Shown here piece after piece: positions 7,654 to 16,101 of a stretch of DNA of 64,000 nt. Each line of letters begins with the position of its first letter. The first letter of the stretch is position 1. The notes beneath the pieces are model-generated. The model saw nothing but the letters and a program-made list of their open reading frames with translations, was not told where the DNA came from and searched no databases. Source of the DNA: UBA10364 sp905182675 (lineage in GTDB: Bacteria; Bacteroidota; Bacteroidia; Flavobacteriales; Schleiferiaceae); NCBI GenBank assembly GCA_963933975.1, contig CAWVWE010000003.1, positions 38,600 to 102,599 on the forward strand, in the 5' to 3' direction. Position numbers and translations under genes: made by a program.

Positions 7654-10425
7654 ATGACCCAATTCATAGAAATCAAACGCGCAGCTGTCCACAACCTCAA
7701 GGAAGTTAGTGTAAATATACCTCGAAACCAACTTGTGGTCATCACAGGAGTGAGCGGATCGGGAAAGAGCTCATTAGCTTTTGACACTTTATTTGCTGAA
7801 GGACAGCGTAGGTATGTAGAAAGTTTAAGCTCCTACGCACGACAGTTCTTAGGGAAATTAGACAAGCCAAAGGTGGAATATATTAAGGGTATTCCACCAG
7901 CCGTAGCCATTCAGCAAAAGGTAAGTAGTAAGAATCCCCGATCCACCGTAGGAACTACTACAGAGATTTATGACTACCTGAAGCTTCTATTTGCTAGAAT
8001 TGGTAAAACATACAGTCCTGTCTCAGGAGCAGAGGTCAAGCGCCATCAAGTGGAAGATGTTATTGATCACATAGATCTACACCCAGAAGGTACACGCTTT
8101 TTGATCGTCGCCCCTGTAACTTTTAAAGACAGAACTGCACTTCAGCATTTAACCATTTTAGCACAACAAGGTTTTGCGAGAATGATGAAGGACGGCGAGG
8201 TTATCCGCATTGATGAAGTGATTGAAGAAGGCCTATTTGATGATCCGATCATAAAATTAGTTGTAGACCGCGCAATAGTTAGGGTTGGAGATCAAGAGAA
8301 TATACACCGCCTACAAGATTCCATACAAACTGCCTTTTATGAAGGTAGAGGGACCTGTTTAATTGATTATTTAAATGGTGAAAAGCCGTCAGAATTTAAC
8401 AGTCTATTCGAATTAGACGGAATAAGTTTTATTGAACCTTCAACACATTTATTTAGCTTCAACAACCCAATAGGCGCCTGCCCAACCTGTGAAGGATTTG
8501 GAAGCATCATTGGGGTAGACGAAGACTTGGTGGTCCCTAATCAAACGCTCAGTGTATTTGAAGGATGTATTGCTCCGTGGAAAGGTGAAACAATGAGCAG
8601 ATGGAAGGATAAATTTATCTTAGGCGCTGCTGCATTAGATTTCCCCGTACACCGGTCCTATATGGACCTTACGAGTGCCGAAAAAGAAGTGCTCTGGGAA
8701 GGTGGCAAAGGTTTTAAAGGGATCAATGCTTTTTTTAAGCACTTAGAAAGTAAGAGTTATAAAATCCAGTTTCGAGTGATGCTCAGTCGCTACCGTGGCA
8801 GAACGAGTTGCTCTACGTGTAAAGGAAAGCGGCTGAGGTCCGAAGCCTCTTATGTAAAAATAAACGGCACAGCGCTACACGAATTAGTAGAGCTACCCCT
8901 GCGTAAGCTGAAAATATTCTTTGCTGAATTAGCGCTTGATGATCGCGATGCCAAAATTGCAAAACGACTATTAACAGAAATAAGTACTAGGATCGACTTC
9001 TTGGTCAATGTGGGACTCTCCTACTTAAATCTTAACAGAGTCAGTGGTACCCTAAGTGGTGGAGAAAGCCAGCGTATTCAGCTCGCTACTTCGCTGGGGT
9101 CAGCCCTCGTTGGGTCCTTGTATATATTAGACGAGCCAAGTATTGGACTTCATCCACAGGACGCCTACCAACTCATTGAAATTATACGGGCACTCCGAGA
9201 CAAAGGAAATACAGTCGTCGTAGTAGAGCATGAAGAAGCTTTTATGCGTGCTGCAAATTACCTGATTGATATTGGACCTGCGGCAGGAAACCTTGGTGGT
9301 GAAATAGTTGCATGCGGCCTACCAGAAGATGTTTTATCTCATGAATCCTCTCTTACCGCGGGATACTTAACCGGTAGACTTTCTATTCCTTTCCCTGGAT
9401 CATTGCGAAAACCAAAGGGGGAAATCACATTAGAAGGTGTACGTCAACATAATCTCAAAGGATTTGATGTCTCTATACCGTTAGGTGTATTTACTGTAGT
9501 TGCAGGAGTAAGTGGATCTGGGAAAAGTACACTGGTTAAAAAAATTCTGTATCCTGCACTTAAAAAACATTTAGAACAGGTTGGAGAACGTCCAGGGTTA
9601 CACAAATCCATGACTGGAGACATAGACTCAATCGATCATGTAGAGATGGTTGACCAAAATCCAATCGGAAAATCATCGAGGTCGAACCCTGTCACCTACC
9701 TCAAGGCATATGACGATATTCGTAACCTCTACGCCAATACGGAGCTGTCAAAAGTACGTGGATATAAAGCCAAGCATTTTAGCTTCAACACAGATGGCGG
9801 TCGTTGCGATGCTTGTAAAGGTGAAGGTGAAGTAACCATCGAAATGCAGTTTATGGCCGATGTACACCTGCCCTGCGAAGACTGTAATGGAAATAGATTC
9901 AAGTCTGAAATATTAGAGATCAAAGTATCTGATAAAAGTATTTCAGATATTCTTCATTGCACCATTAATGAAGCTATTGCGTTTTTTAAACAAATAAAGC
10001 AGACAAAAATCGCTACCAAACTTCAGCCCTTACAAGACGTTGGATTAGGTTATGCCCATGTAGGACAGAGTTCTTCTACCTTATCAGGTGGCGAGGCGCA
10101 ACGCGTCAAACTTGCCTACTTCTTATCTAAAGGAGAGAAGTCTGGGAAAACATTATTCCTTTTCGATGAACCCACAACCGGGTTACATTTTGACGACGTT
10201 AAAAAATTATTAAAAGCACTTAATGCACTCGTAGATATGGGTCACTCTGTTCTTGTAATAGAACATGACCTTGATGTTATTTTACGTGCTGATTATTTGA
10301 TTGAAATAGGGCCAGAAGGAGGAGAGCATGGCGGGCAACTTCTTTATACTGGGGCTCCAGAAGGAATTACAGAAGTATCTAAAAGCCCTACAGGCATGGC
10401 CATAATAAGAAAAAATAAACAATAG
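7654..10425 (+). CDS. uvrA: Excinuclease ABC subunit UvrA
   Basis: Damage-recognition ATPase of nucleotide excision repair, 923 residues, close to the usual ~940. It has two ABC modules: Walker A GVSGSGKSS near residue 32 and GVSGSGKST near residue 625, each with an LSGGE signature (TLSGGESQRIQLA, TLSGGEAQRVKLA) and a Walker B (YILDEPSIGLHP, FLFDEPTTGLH). Three zinc-finger cysteine pairs are visible (CPTCEGFG, CSTCKGKR, CDACKGEGE with CEDCNGNRF), and the UvrB-binding region lies between. I start at the ATG at 7654 (MTQFIEIKRAAVHNLK); an upstream in-frame TTG-region start at 7630 would overlap the promoter. It is a single-gene unit ending at a terminator. Confidence 0.96.
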   Translation: MTQFIEIKRAAVHNLKEVSVNIPRNQLVVITGVSGSGKSSLAFDTLFAEGQRRYVESLSSYARQFLGKLDKPKVEYIKGIPPAVAIQQKVSSKNPRSTVGTTTEIYDYLKLLFARIGKTYSPVSGAEVKRHQVEDVIDHIDLHPEGTRFLIVAPVTFKDRTALQHLTILAQQGFARMMKDGEVIRIDEVIEEGLFDDPIIKLVVDRAIVRVGDQENIHRLQDSIQTAFYEGRGTCLIDYLNGEKPSEFNSLFELDGISFIEPSTHLFSFNNPIGACPTCEGFGSIIGVDEDLVVPNQTLSVFEGCIAPWKGETMSRWKDKFILGAAALDFPVHRSYMDLTSAEKEVLWEGGKGFKGINAFFKHLESKSYKIQFRVMLSRYRGRTSCSTCKGKRLRSEASYVKINGTALHELVELPLRKLKIFFAELALDDRDAKIAKRLLTEISTRIDFLVNVGLSYLNLNRVSGTLSGGESQRIQLATSLGSALVGSLYILDEPSIGLHPQDAYQLIEIIRALRDKGNTVVVVEHEEAFMRAANYLIDIGPAAGNLGGEIVACGLPEDVLSHESSLTAGYLTGRLSIPFPGSLRKPKGEITLEGVRQHNLKGFDVSIPLGVFTVVAGVSGSGKSTLVKKILYPALKKHLEQVGERPGLHKSMTGDIDSIDHVEMVDQNPIGKSSRSNPVTYLKAYDDIRNLYANTELSKVRGYKAKHFSFNTDGGRCDACKGEGEVTIEMQFMADVHLPCEDCNGNRFKSEILEIKVSDKSISDILHCTINEAIAFFKQIKQTKIATKLQPLQDVGLGYAHVGQSSSTLSGGEAQRVKLAYFLSKGEKSGKTLFLFDEPTTGLHFDDVKKLLKALNALVDMGHSVLVIEHDLDVILRADYLIEIGPEGGEHGGQLLYTGAPEGITEVSKSPTGMAIIRKNKQ

Positions 10426-10492
10426 ACGCATTGAGGTGTTCTATGGTTATCTAGGACATCTTAACTGATGGCTTGGGTTTATTGGTTTGGTT

Positions 10493-10525
10493 GTTAGGCC
10501 CGCTCTGCGGGCCTAACTTATTTTT
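10493..10525 (+). terminator. Rho-independent terminator of uvrA
   Basis: Perfect 11-bp stem GTTAGGCCCGC / GCGGGCCTAAC with a TCT loop, followed by TTATTTTT on the plus strand. On the minus strand the stem is followed by AACC, so it acts mainly on uvrA. The T-tract reaches the last codon of the convergent methyltransferase gene. Confidence 0.85.
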
Positions 10526-11315
10526 ATATACGTTGGCTTCCCTTCCATTGGTACATCAATACCGCAGCTGCTACACTCACATTTAAACTATCAATAGAGT
10601 CTCCTTCCATGGGAATAATGATGTTTTGATATCCTTTTTCTGTCCATTCTATAGTCAAACCCCTGCTTTCTTCACCTAAAATAATTGCGGTTTTTGCAGA
10701 CCACTTTAGGTCATACATGGAAGAGGCCTCAGAATGCATGTGAGTAATATAATTCTGAAATGAATGATTCTTGAGATGCCCTTGAATCGTCTTAGAATCG
10801 CCCACAAATAATGGGATTTCAAATAAAGCTCCAGTAGCATTTCTAATAACATTAGGACCAAAGGGATCAATCGCAGGGTCAGCTAAAAAAACAGCATCAA
10901 TACCCGCTGCAACAGCACTTCGCAATACGGCACCTAAATTTCCAGGTTTTTCTATCCCTTCCAAAATTAAAACTGCCTTTGCCCTGCCCAGTAAATCTTG
11001 GGAAGCGTCTAAAGAGACGTCTGGCGTTTGAAATACAGCAATAGCCCATTCTGTTGTGCTCCGGTAAGCGATCTTGTCGAATACCTTTTGGCTTGCTACA
11101 TAAAAATCAGGAAAGGAACCCGTCTCAATCGCGACCGAAGATCCATCAAGTACCCAAATTTCAAGGGGTACCCATTTCGACGAAATTGCTCTTTGTATCT
11201 CTCGCTCTCCTTCAATCACGCACAAACCTTTTGATTTACGTGCTCTACTTTTAGTGAGTAATTGAACAATGTCCTTTACTTTTGGATTCGAAGTACTCGA
11301 TATTAAAATGCTCAT
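10524..11315 (-). CDS. SpoU/TrmH-family RNA 2'-O-methyltransferase
   Basis: A 263-residue SPOUT methyltransferase that should transfer a methyl group from SAM to a ribose 2'-OH in rRNA or tRNA. The N-terminal part (NPKVKDIVQLLTKSRARK, then LCVIEGEREIQRA) is the substrate-binding domain seen in RlmB/TsnR-like enzymes. The catalytic domain has the three SpoU motifs: EGIEKPGNLGAVLRSA, ILGEESRGL and PMEGDSIDSLNVSVAAAVLMYQ. The exact target nucleotide cannot be inferred. Its ATG (11315) is only three bases from the divergent ATG of the SUI1 gene, so its promoter must lie inside that gene. Confidence 0.9.
   Translation of the reverse strand: MSILISSTSNPKVKDIVQLLTKSRARKSKGLCVIEGEREIQRAISSKWVPLEIWVLDGSSVAIETGSFPDFYVASQKVFDKIAYRSTTEWAIAVFQTPDVSLDASQDLLGRAKAVLILEGIEKPGNLGAVLRSAVAAGIDAVFLADPAIDPFGPNVIRNATGALFEIPLFVGDSKTIQGHLKNHSFQNYITHMHSEASSMYDLKWSAKTAIILGEESRGLTIEWTEKGYQNIIIPMEGDSIDSLNVSVAAAVLMYQWKGSQRI
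11277..11284 (+). promoter_or_regulatory. -7 element (TACTTTTG) for the SUI1 gene, inside the divergent methyltransferase gene
   Basis: Exact TAnnTTTG match, 34 bp before the SUI1 start codon and within the first codons of the opposite-strand gene. A TTG sits at 11262-11264 with a short 12-bp spacer, so the -33 part is weak. Confidence 0.45.
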
Positions 11316-11318
11316 AGG

Positions 11319-11678
11319 ATGGCGAATAAGAATAAACCAAAGAAAATCAATTTAGAGGACTTAGGAGGATTTGTCTTTAGCACTAATCCTGAATTTGATT
11401 ATGACACAAATAACGAGACTCAGGACGTTTCTAACCTAGAGCAAGTATTAGAGATGCATTTCGAAAAAAAAGGCCGTGGCGGTAAGCAAGTAGTCGTTAT
11501 ACGAGGGTTCAGAGGTCCAACACAACAGCTAAGTACGCTAGCTAAGATACTCAAGCAACAATGCGGGGTCGGAGGAAGTGTCAAGGATGGTGAAATAATT
11601 CTGCAAGGAAACGTCAGAGACAAAGCGACTGATTACTTGAAAAAGGAAGGATACGTTACAAAAAGAATTGGAGGCTAG
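11319..11678 (+). CDS. SUI1/eIF1-like translation factor (YciH family)
   Basis: A 119-residue protein. The C-terminal 70 residues form the SUI1 fold: KGRGGKQVVVIRGFRG, then LKQQCGVGGSVKDGEIILQG and a final YVTKRIGG. In eukaryotes and archaea this fold (eIF1) guards start-codon choice; the bacterial YciH version binds the 30S subunit and has been linked to initiation fidelity and stress. The N-terminal 45 residues are polar and probably flexible. It is a short single-gene unit, with bshA converging from the other side. The name SUI1-like is secure; its exact role in this organism is not. Confidence 0.88.
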   Translation: MANKNKPKKINLEDLGGFVFSTNPEFDYDTNNETQDVSNLEQVLEMHFEKKGRGGKQVVVIRGFRGPTQQLSTLAKILKQQCGVGGSVKDGEIILQGNVRDKATDYLKKEGYVTKRIGG

Positions 11679-11722
11679 AGTACGTAATTCTTAATTTAAA
11701 CCTCGACCTACTTGACAACAGC

Positions 11723-12853
11723 CTATTTGCGAGATTGACCCAATGCCCGATGGTATACTCCCTCGTACATGGGTACAATTTTATCAATCGAAAATTCAAG
11801 CGCTCGTTGATAGGCATTCTCTTTGAACTTAGATAACAATATATCATCTTGAAGTAACTTTATCCCATATTTGGCCATTGCATTAACATCACCAATATCG
11901 ACCAAGTAACCTGTTTTACCGTGAACATTCAATTCAGGTAACCCTCCTGTATTCGAGCTGATCACAGGAACCCTAGCAGCCATTGCTTCTAAAGCCACTA
12001 GTCCAAAACTTTCCGTTTCTGAGGGCAACAAAAAGAGATCTGACATACATAAAAGGCGTTTTATTTCTGACGTTTTTCCCAAAAATTTTACCCGATGAAA
12101 TATCCCCAAGTCCTTGGCTTGTTGTTCCGCTAATTCACACTCAGGTCCCTCTCCGATCATCAGTAAAATGGTAGGAATTACTTCCTGTATTTTATGGAAG
12201 GCCTCAATGATATCAGGAATACGTTTCACCTTGCGCATATTAGAAATATGAACAACTATCTTCTCACCTTGCGGCGCCATTTGTGTTCGATCGCAGAGCG
12301 GGTCTTCGTCATAAAGCTTGACGTCAATAAAATTTGGAATGACTTCAATCTCCTTCTTTATAACAAATGAGCTGAGCGTATCTTTTTTCAAACTCTCACT
12401 AACCGTAGTGACAATATCACTTTGATTAATGGAAAAAGTCACCGCTGGCCTGTACGAAGGGTGTTTACCTACTAGGGTAATATCTGTACCATGAAGCGTG
12501 GTTATAACGGGTAAATAAATACCTTTTTCCTGTAGAATTTGCTTCGCCATATAAGCGGCGTAGGCGTGTGGAATAGCATAATGTACATGTAGGATTTCTA
12601 TACCTTCCGTGAGAACAGTATCTACCATCTTGGAACTCAATGCCAGCTCATAAGGCTGGTAGGCAAAAAGAGGATAATCGCGAACATTAACCTCATGATA
12701 GAAAATATTAGGCTCAAGAATATCTAGCCTAACGGGTTGACTATAGGTTATAAAGTGAATTTCATGGCCATTCTTTGCCATTTGAATTCCCAATTCCGTG
12801 GCAACAACTCCTGAGCCACCGAAAGTGGGGTAACATACAACTCCTATCTTCAT
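11723..12853 (-). CDS. bshA: N-acetyl-alpha-D-glucosaminyl L-malate synthase BshA
   Basis: Retaining GT4 glycosyltransferase that joins UDP-GlcNAc and L-malate, the first step of bacillithiol synthesis. The start MKIGVVCYPTFGGSGVVATE is highly characteristic of BshA and distinguishes it from general GT4 enzymes. Further support: THLHGTDITLVG-like segment (TTLHGTDITLVG), the sugar-nucleotide site LLPSETESFGLVALEAMAA, and HISNMRKVKR. At 376 residues it has the usual length. It lies 19 bp behind the secreted GH3/beta-lactamase fusion gene and is probably co-transcribed with it. BshB and BshC are not in this window. Confidence 0.93.
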   Translation of the reverse strand: MKIGVVCYPTFGGSGVVATELGIQMAKNGHEIHFITYSQPVRLDILEPNIFYHEVNVRDYPLFAYQPYELALSSKMVDTVLTEGIEILHVHYAIPHAYAAYMAKQILQEKGIYLPVITTLHGTDITLVGKHPSYRPAVTFSINQSDIVTTVSESLKKDTLSSFVIKKEIEVIPNFIDVKLYDEDPLCDRTQMAPQGEKIVVHISNMRKVKRIPDIIEAFHKIQEVIPTILLMIGEGPECELAEQQAKDLGIFHRVKFLGKTSEIKRLLCMSDLFLLPSETESFGLVALEAMAARVPVISSNTGGLPELNVHGKTGYLVDIGDVNAMAKYGIKLLQDDILLSKFKENAYQRALEFSIDKIVPMYEGVYHRALGQSRK

Positions 12854-12872
12854 TCCTCTAAATTAACCCCAA

Positions 12873-15770
12873 TTAGCGCAACGCAGCATATATAAACTCC
12901 TGAATATTTGTCCGGACGTCCAACTTACTCAGTTTCCAGTTCTCCATGTCAGGAAAGGTCCTGTTACTCAAAAAGATATATAGCAAATCTTCTTTTGGAT
13001 CCATCCAAACCATCGTACCTGTAAACCCAGTATGTCCAAAACTGTTTTCGGAAGCACAATCACAACTTGGACCTGGTGTACCTAGTTCTTGTGGACGATC
13101 AAAACCCAGACCACGTCTGTTTTTATATTCACAGAACGCACAAGAGCTAAATTTATCGATGGTACTAGGCTGAAAAAACTGAATACCTCCGTAACTACCT
13201 CCGTTCAAATACATTTGCATCATTTTACCTAGATCATTCGAATTGGCAAATAAACCAGCATGACCAGCAATACCACCTAACATAGCTGCTCCCATGTCAT
13301 GTACGGTACCGTGAACCGTAGAATTCCTCCAATATGCATCCTGTTCGGAAGGCACTATGTCGTCTAATAAAAAACCATTTTTTAATGGCATATAAGTAAG
13401 TCTTGGGGCACCCAAAGGGGTGTAAATCGTGTTCGTAACCCATTGGTCTAATGGCTCATTAAAACGTTCCTCCAACATCTCTTGAAACAGGTAATAGCCC
13501 AGGTCTGAATATCTATAATCAGATCCTGATAGCTCGCTCTTAGCAAGCATAGAGAACATAGTATCACGGACCTCTTTTCGAATCGACATTTTTGGTCTAA
13601 TACGAAAATAGGCCTCCTCATCCTGATCTGAATACCAATAGGCCTTAGAACTATCCGTTTTTATAGTTTTTATATAAAAAGGGATCCAAGCTTGTAAGCC
13701 ACTTTGATGTGCCAAAACATCCTCTATCACTAAGTTTTCCTTATCAGATCCTGCAAGTCTATTGGTATGGTTACCTAAGGTTGTTTTTAACAGTAAGGGC
13801 TGCCTCTCGTACCAATGCATCATTCCAGGTAGTGTTGCTGTAATTTTTGTGATTGAGGCCAAGTCGTACAGGTCCTTCCATCCAACTTCCTTAACACCAT
13901 AGGTATGGGTACCAAACGATTTCTGATATATTACATTTCCCCGTCTTGCCACAAGAATTTGTCCGCCGGGAGTAGCGCCTGCGTTAATAGCATGTATCAT
14001 CGTGCTGTCTATTTTCTGTAGCGGGCCCTCGCTCAGGCCCACTTCAAAGGGGCGCCCGTATTTTAAACGTTCTATGCTTTGCGTCAAACGAGATTTTCCA
14101 GCCTCCCCCCATGACCCAAGGTCAACAGGCAGTGCGCCTAGCAGAGCTCGTGCCCCAAAAAGAAACTGGGGTGCTAGAAGCTGGGCAACATCATTGTTTT
14201 CATACATGGAGATCACTTGCTGCTTACCTTTTAGCGATGGATAAGTTAAAATACCATAAGGATTAGCAAAATGAACCACATACAGCGACTTTCCAAGAGA
14301 GGATAACTCGGAAATCAACTTAACCTCTGAAGCATTAAGTTTATAACGCTTCCAAGGGTTCTTTGTATTTTGATGAAATGACACTATGATTACATCTGAA
14401 GCCATGGCAACGTCCATAGAAAATGAACTTCCCTCAAAATGCGACATCTCTTTATACCGGTCCAAATAAGCCTCAAATGTTGAAATCTCCGTAAGATCAC
14501 CAAGGCTAATGTGAATGAATTTTTGGTCTAATGATTTAATGGGCAGCTCTGCTGTCCCTTCTGGCAGGGCAGTTGCTGCAGCGGCTATTATCTTGAAACT
14601 AACTTGTTCGTTCAGAGATCTACGACCTTGATTAAACGATGTGAGTGTGGTCTCTAAACTAAAGTTTCTCGACAACATCCAATCTTCATAGGACCGCGTA
14701 GTCGCTTTTGCGATCAATATTTTTTTTACCCGGCGATCCAATTCTTCTATGGATAATTCTCCTGAAGTAAATGAGTCTATCAAACTTTTGGAGGCCGCTG
14801 GAACATTCATTGGAAATAATAAAATATCGTTACCCGCCTTAAAGGCTTCTACTTCTAATTTACCTGGTGAAGCATAGTCGCTTACACCCTTCATATTCAA
14901 TGCATCAGTGATTATTAAACCCTTAAAATTCCACTGATTTTTCAATACTTCGGTAATCACCTTTTTAGATAGACTGGTAGGTTTACCGGTGGGCTCTAAA
15001 GAAGGGATATTTAAATGAGCGATCATCATTGAACCTACCCCATGATCCACTGCTGATTTAAAGGGTACCCATTCCAAATGTTTTAGTTCCGCAAGAGATC
15101 TGTCCACTTTTGGTAGCGTTTTATGGCTGTCTTGATGCGTATCGCCATGGCCTGGGAAATGTTTACCACAAGCTAAAACGCCATTTTCCTGTAAACCTTG
15201 AATTTGAGCAATACCGTGTGCTGACACTCCTTGAACTGTTGACCCAAAAGAACGAGCTCCGATGATAGGATTGTTAGGATTGGTATTAACGTCTAATACC
15301 GGAGAAAAACTGACATGAACACCCACACTATGGCATTCAAATGCCAATGCCTTTCCTAAATCCTTAGTGAGGGCTACGTTATTCGCCGCCCCCACGGTAA
15401 GGGACGTCGGAAATTTATAGGTACTGTCTAACCTCATGGCCTGTCCCCATTCCGCATCTTGTCCTACAAGCAATGGTAATGACGATGCATTATGAAGGCG
15501 CTGAATAAAATGAAGCTGTCTTTTTGGACCACCTTGCATCATGATAACGCCCCCAATATGGTAATTACGTGTTAATGACTCCACTTCACGTTGATGCTCC
15601 ACCCCAAGGTTGCTGTAAGCTGCTACCATGAATAATTGACCGACTTTCTGCTGAAGTGTCATTTGAGACAATACGGAGTCCACATCAAAAGACTGTTTAT
15701 CAATGAGTTGACCAAAACAAACCAACGGAAAAACAAGAACTGTTAAAACGACTCGGATCCTATACATCAT
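12873..15770 (-). CDS. Secreted GH3 beta-N-acetylglucosaminidase fused to a class C beta-lactamase-like domain
   Basis: A 965-residue exported protein with a signal peptide (about residues 1-20, ending in FGQ). Residues ~30-370 form a glycoside hydrolase family 3 domain with the NagZ signature GKHFPGHGDTHQDSHK, which carries the catalytic Asp-His pair; NagZ enzymes release GlcNAc from cell-wall fragments. A middle domain (~370-570) follows, then from about residue 590 a serine beta-lactamase/DD-peptidase fold with the SITK (SxxK) motif and YSDLGYYLF supplying the YxN-like element. It probably trims peptidoglycan fragments in the periplasm or at the surface; the second domain could be an esterase or peptidase rather than a resistance enzyme. 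bshA follows 19 bp downstream. Confidence 0.9.
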   Translation of the reverse strand: MMYRIRVVLTVLVFPLVCFGQLIDKQSFDVDSVLSQMTLQQKVGQLFMVAAYSNLGVEHQREVESLTRNYHIGGVIMMQGGPKRQLHFIQRLHNASSLPLLVGQDAEWGQAMRLDSTYKFPTSLTVGAANNVALTKDLGKALAFECHSVGVHVSFSPVLDVNTNPNNPIIGARSFGSTVQGVSAHGIAQIQGLQENGVLACGKHFPGHGDTHQDSHKTLPKVDRSLAELKHLEWVPFKSAVDHGVGSMMIAHLNIPSLEPTGKPTSLSKKVITEVLKNQWNFKGLIITDALNMKGVSDYASPGKLEVEAFKAGNDILLFPMNVPAASKSLIDSFTSGELSIEELDRRVKKILIAKATTRSYEDWMLSRNFSLETTLTSFNQGRRSLNEQVSFKIIAAAATALPEGTAELPIKSLDQKFIHISLGDLTEISTFEAYLDRYKEMSHFEGSSFSMDVAMASDVIIVSFHQNTKNPWKRYKLNASEVKLISELSSLGKSLYVVHFANPYGILTYPSLKGKQQVISMYENNDVAQLLAPQFLFGARALLGALPVDLGSWGEAGKSRLTQSIERLKYGRPFEVGLSEGPLQKIDSTMIHAINAGATPGGQILVARRGNVIYQKSFGTHTYGVKEVGWKDLYDLASITKITATLPGMMHWYERQPLLLKTTLGNHTNRLAGSDKENLVIEDVLAHQSGLQAWIPFYIKTIKTDSSKAYWYSDQDEEAYFRIRPKMSIRKEVRDTMFSMLAKSELSGSDYRYSDLGYYLFQEMLEERFNEPLDQWVTNTIYTPLGAPRLTYMPLKNGFLLDDIVPSEQDAYWRNSTVHGTVHDMGAAMLGGIAGHAGLFANSNDLGKMMQMYLNGGSYGGIQFFQPSTIDKFSSCAFCEYKNRRGLGFDRPQELGTPGPSCDCASENSFGHTGFTGTMVWMDPKEDLLYIFLSNRTFPDMENWKLSKLDVRTNIQEFIYAALR

Positions 15771-15796
15771 GGGGCTGAAAAGTGACTGTGGGTTCT

Positions 15797-15804
15797 TATC
15801 TTTG
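15797..15804 (+). promoter_or_regulatory. -7 element (TATCTTTG) ahead of the mutL operon
   Basis: Exact TAnnTTTG match 21 bp before the first start codon of the operon at 15826. No clear TTG is found at the expected distance upstream. Confidence 0.5.
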
Positions 15805-15825
15805 AAAAGGAGAAGTTAAGATAAT

Positions 15826-16101
15826 ATGGGATTTTTTGTATCGAATAAGCCACGTGGTTTTCAACATAAACCACGCTTTCATGATGAACGTAAAGAACGT
15901 CTCAGAATATTGGAGCGTCCTGAAGGCATTGGTGAAATTCCATTTGATGATAAAGAGAAGTACCGTGAGCGTTTGAGAGAGAATTGGGAACTCAGAAGAA
16001 CTCAAAGTTCCGGCAAAAGTGACGGCTACGCTAAACGGTTACTTTACAGCTTACTATTCCTAATTGCATTAGTGCTCATCGCTGCCAAATATTTTTTATG
16101 A
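15826..16101 (+). CDS. Small single-pass membrane protein upstream of mutL, function unknown
   Basis: A 91-residue protein whose first ~65 residues are strongly charged (basic start with HKPRFHDERKERLR, then acidic and basic repeats). A single hydrophobic segment closes the protein (LLYSLLFLIALVLIAAKYFL, about residues 71-90), giving a tail-anchored inner-membrane protein with its charged part in the cytoplasm. It overlaps the mutL start by 4 bp (ATGA), so it is translationally coupled to it. Short proteins of this shape precede mutL in other Bacteroidetes as far as I recall, sometimes mislabelled as a riboflavin synthase subunit; nothing in this sequence supports that name. Confidence 0.75.
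   Translation: MGFFVSNKPRGFQHKPRFHDERKERLRILERPEGIGEIPFDDKEKYRERLRENWELRRTQSSGKSDGYAKRLLYSLLFLIALVLIAAKYFL

Noticed and set aside
10426..10523. Possible small RNA or tRNA gene between uvrA and the methyltransferase gene
   Set aside because: No cloverleaf or promoter is seen; the interval is explained by the uvrA terminator.
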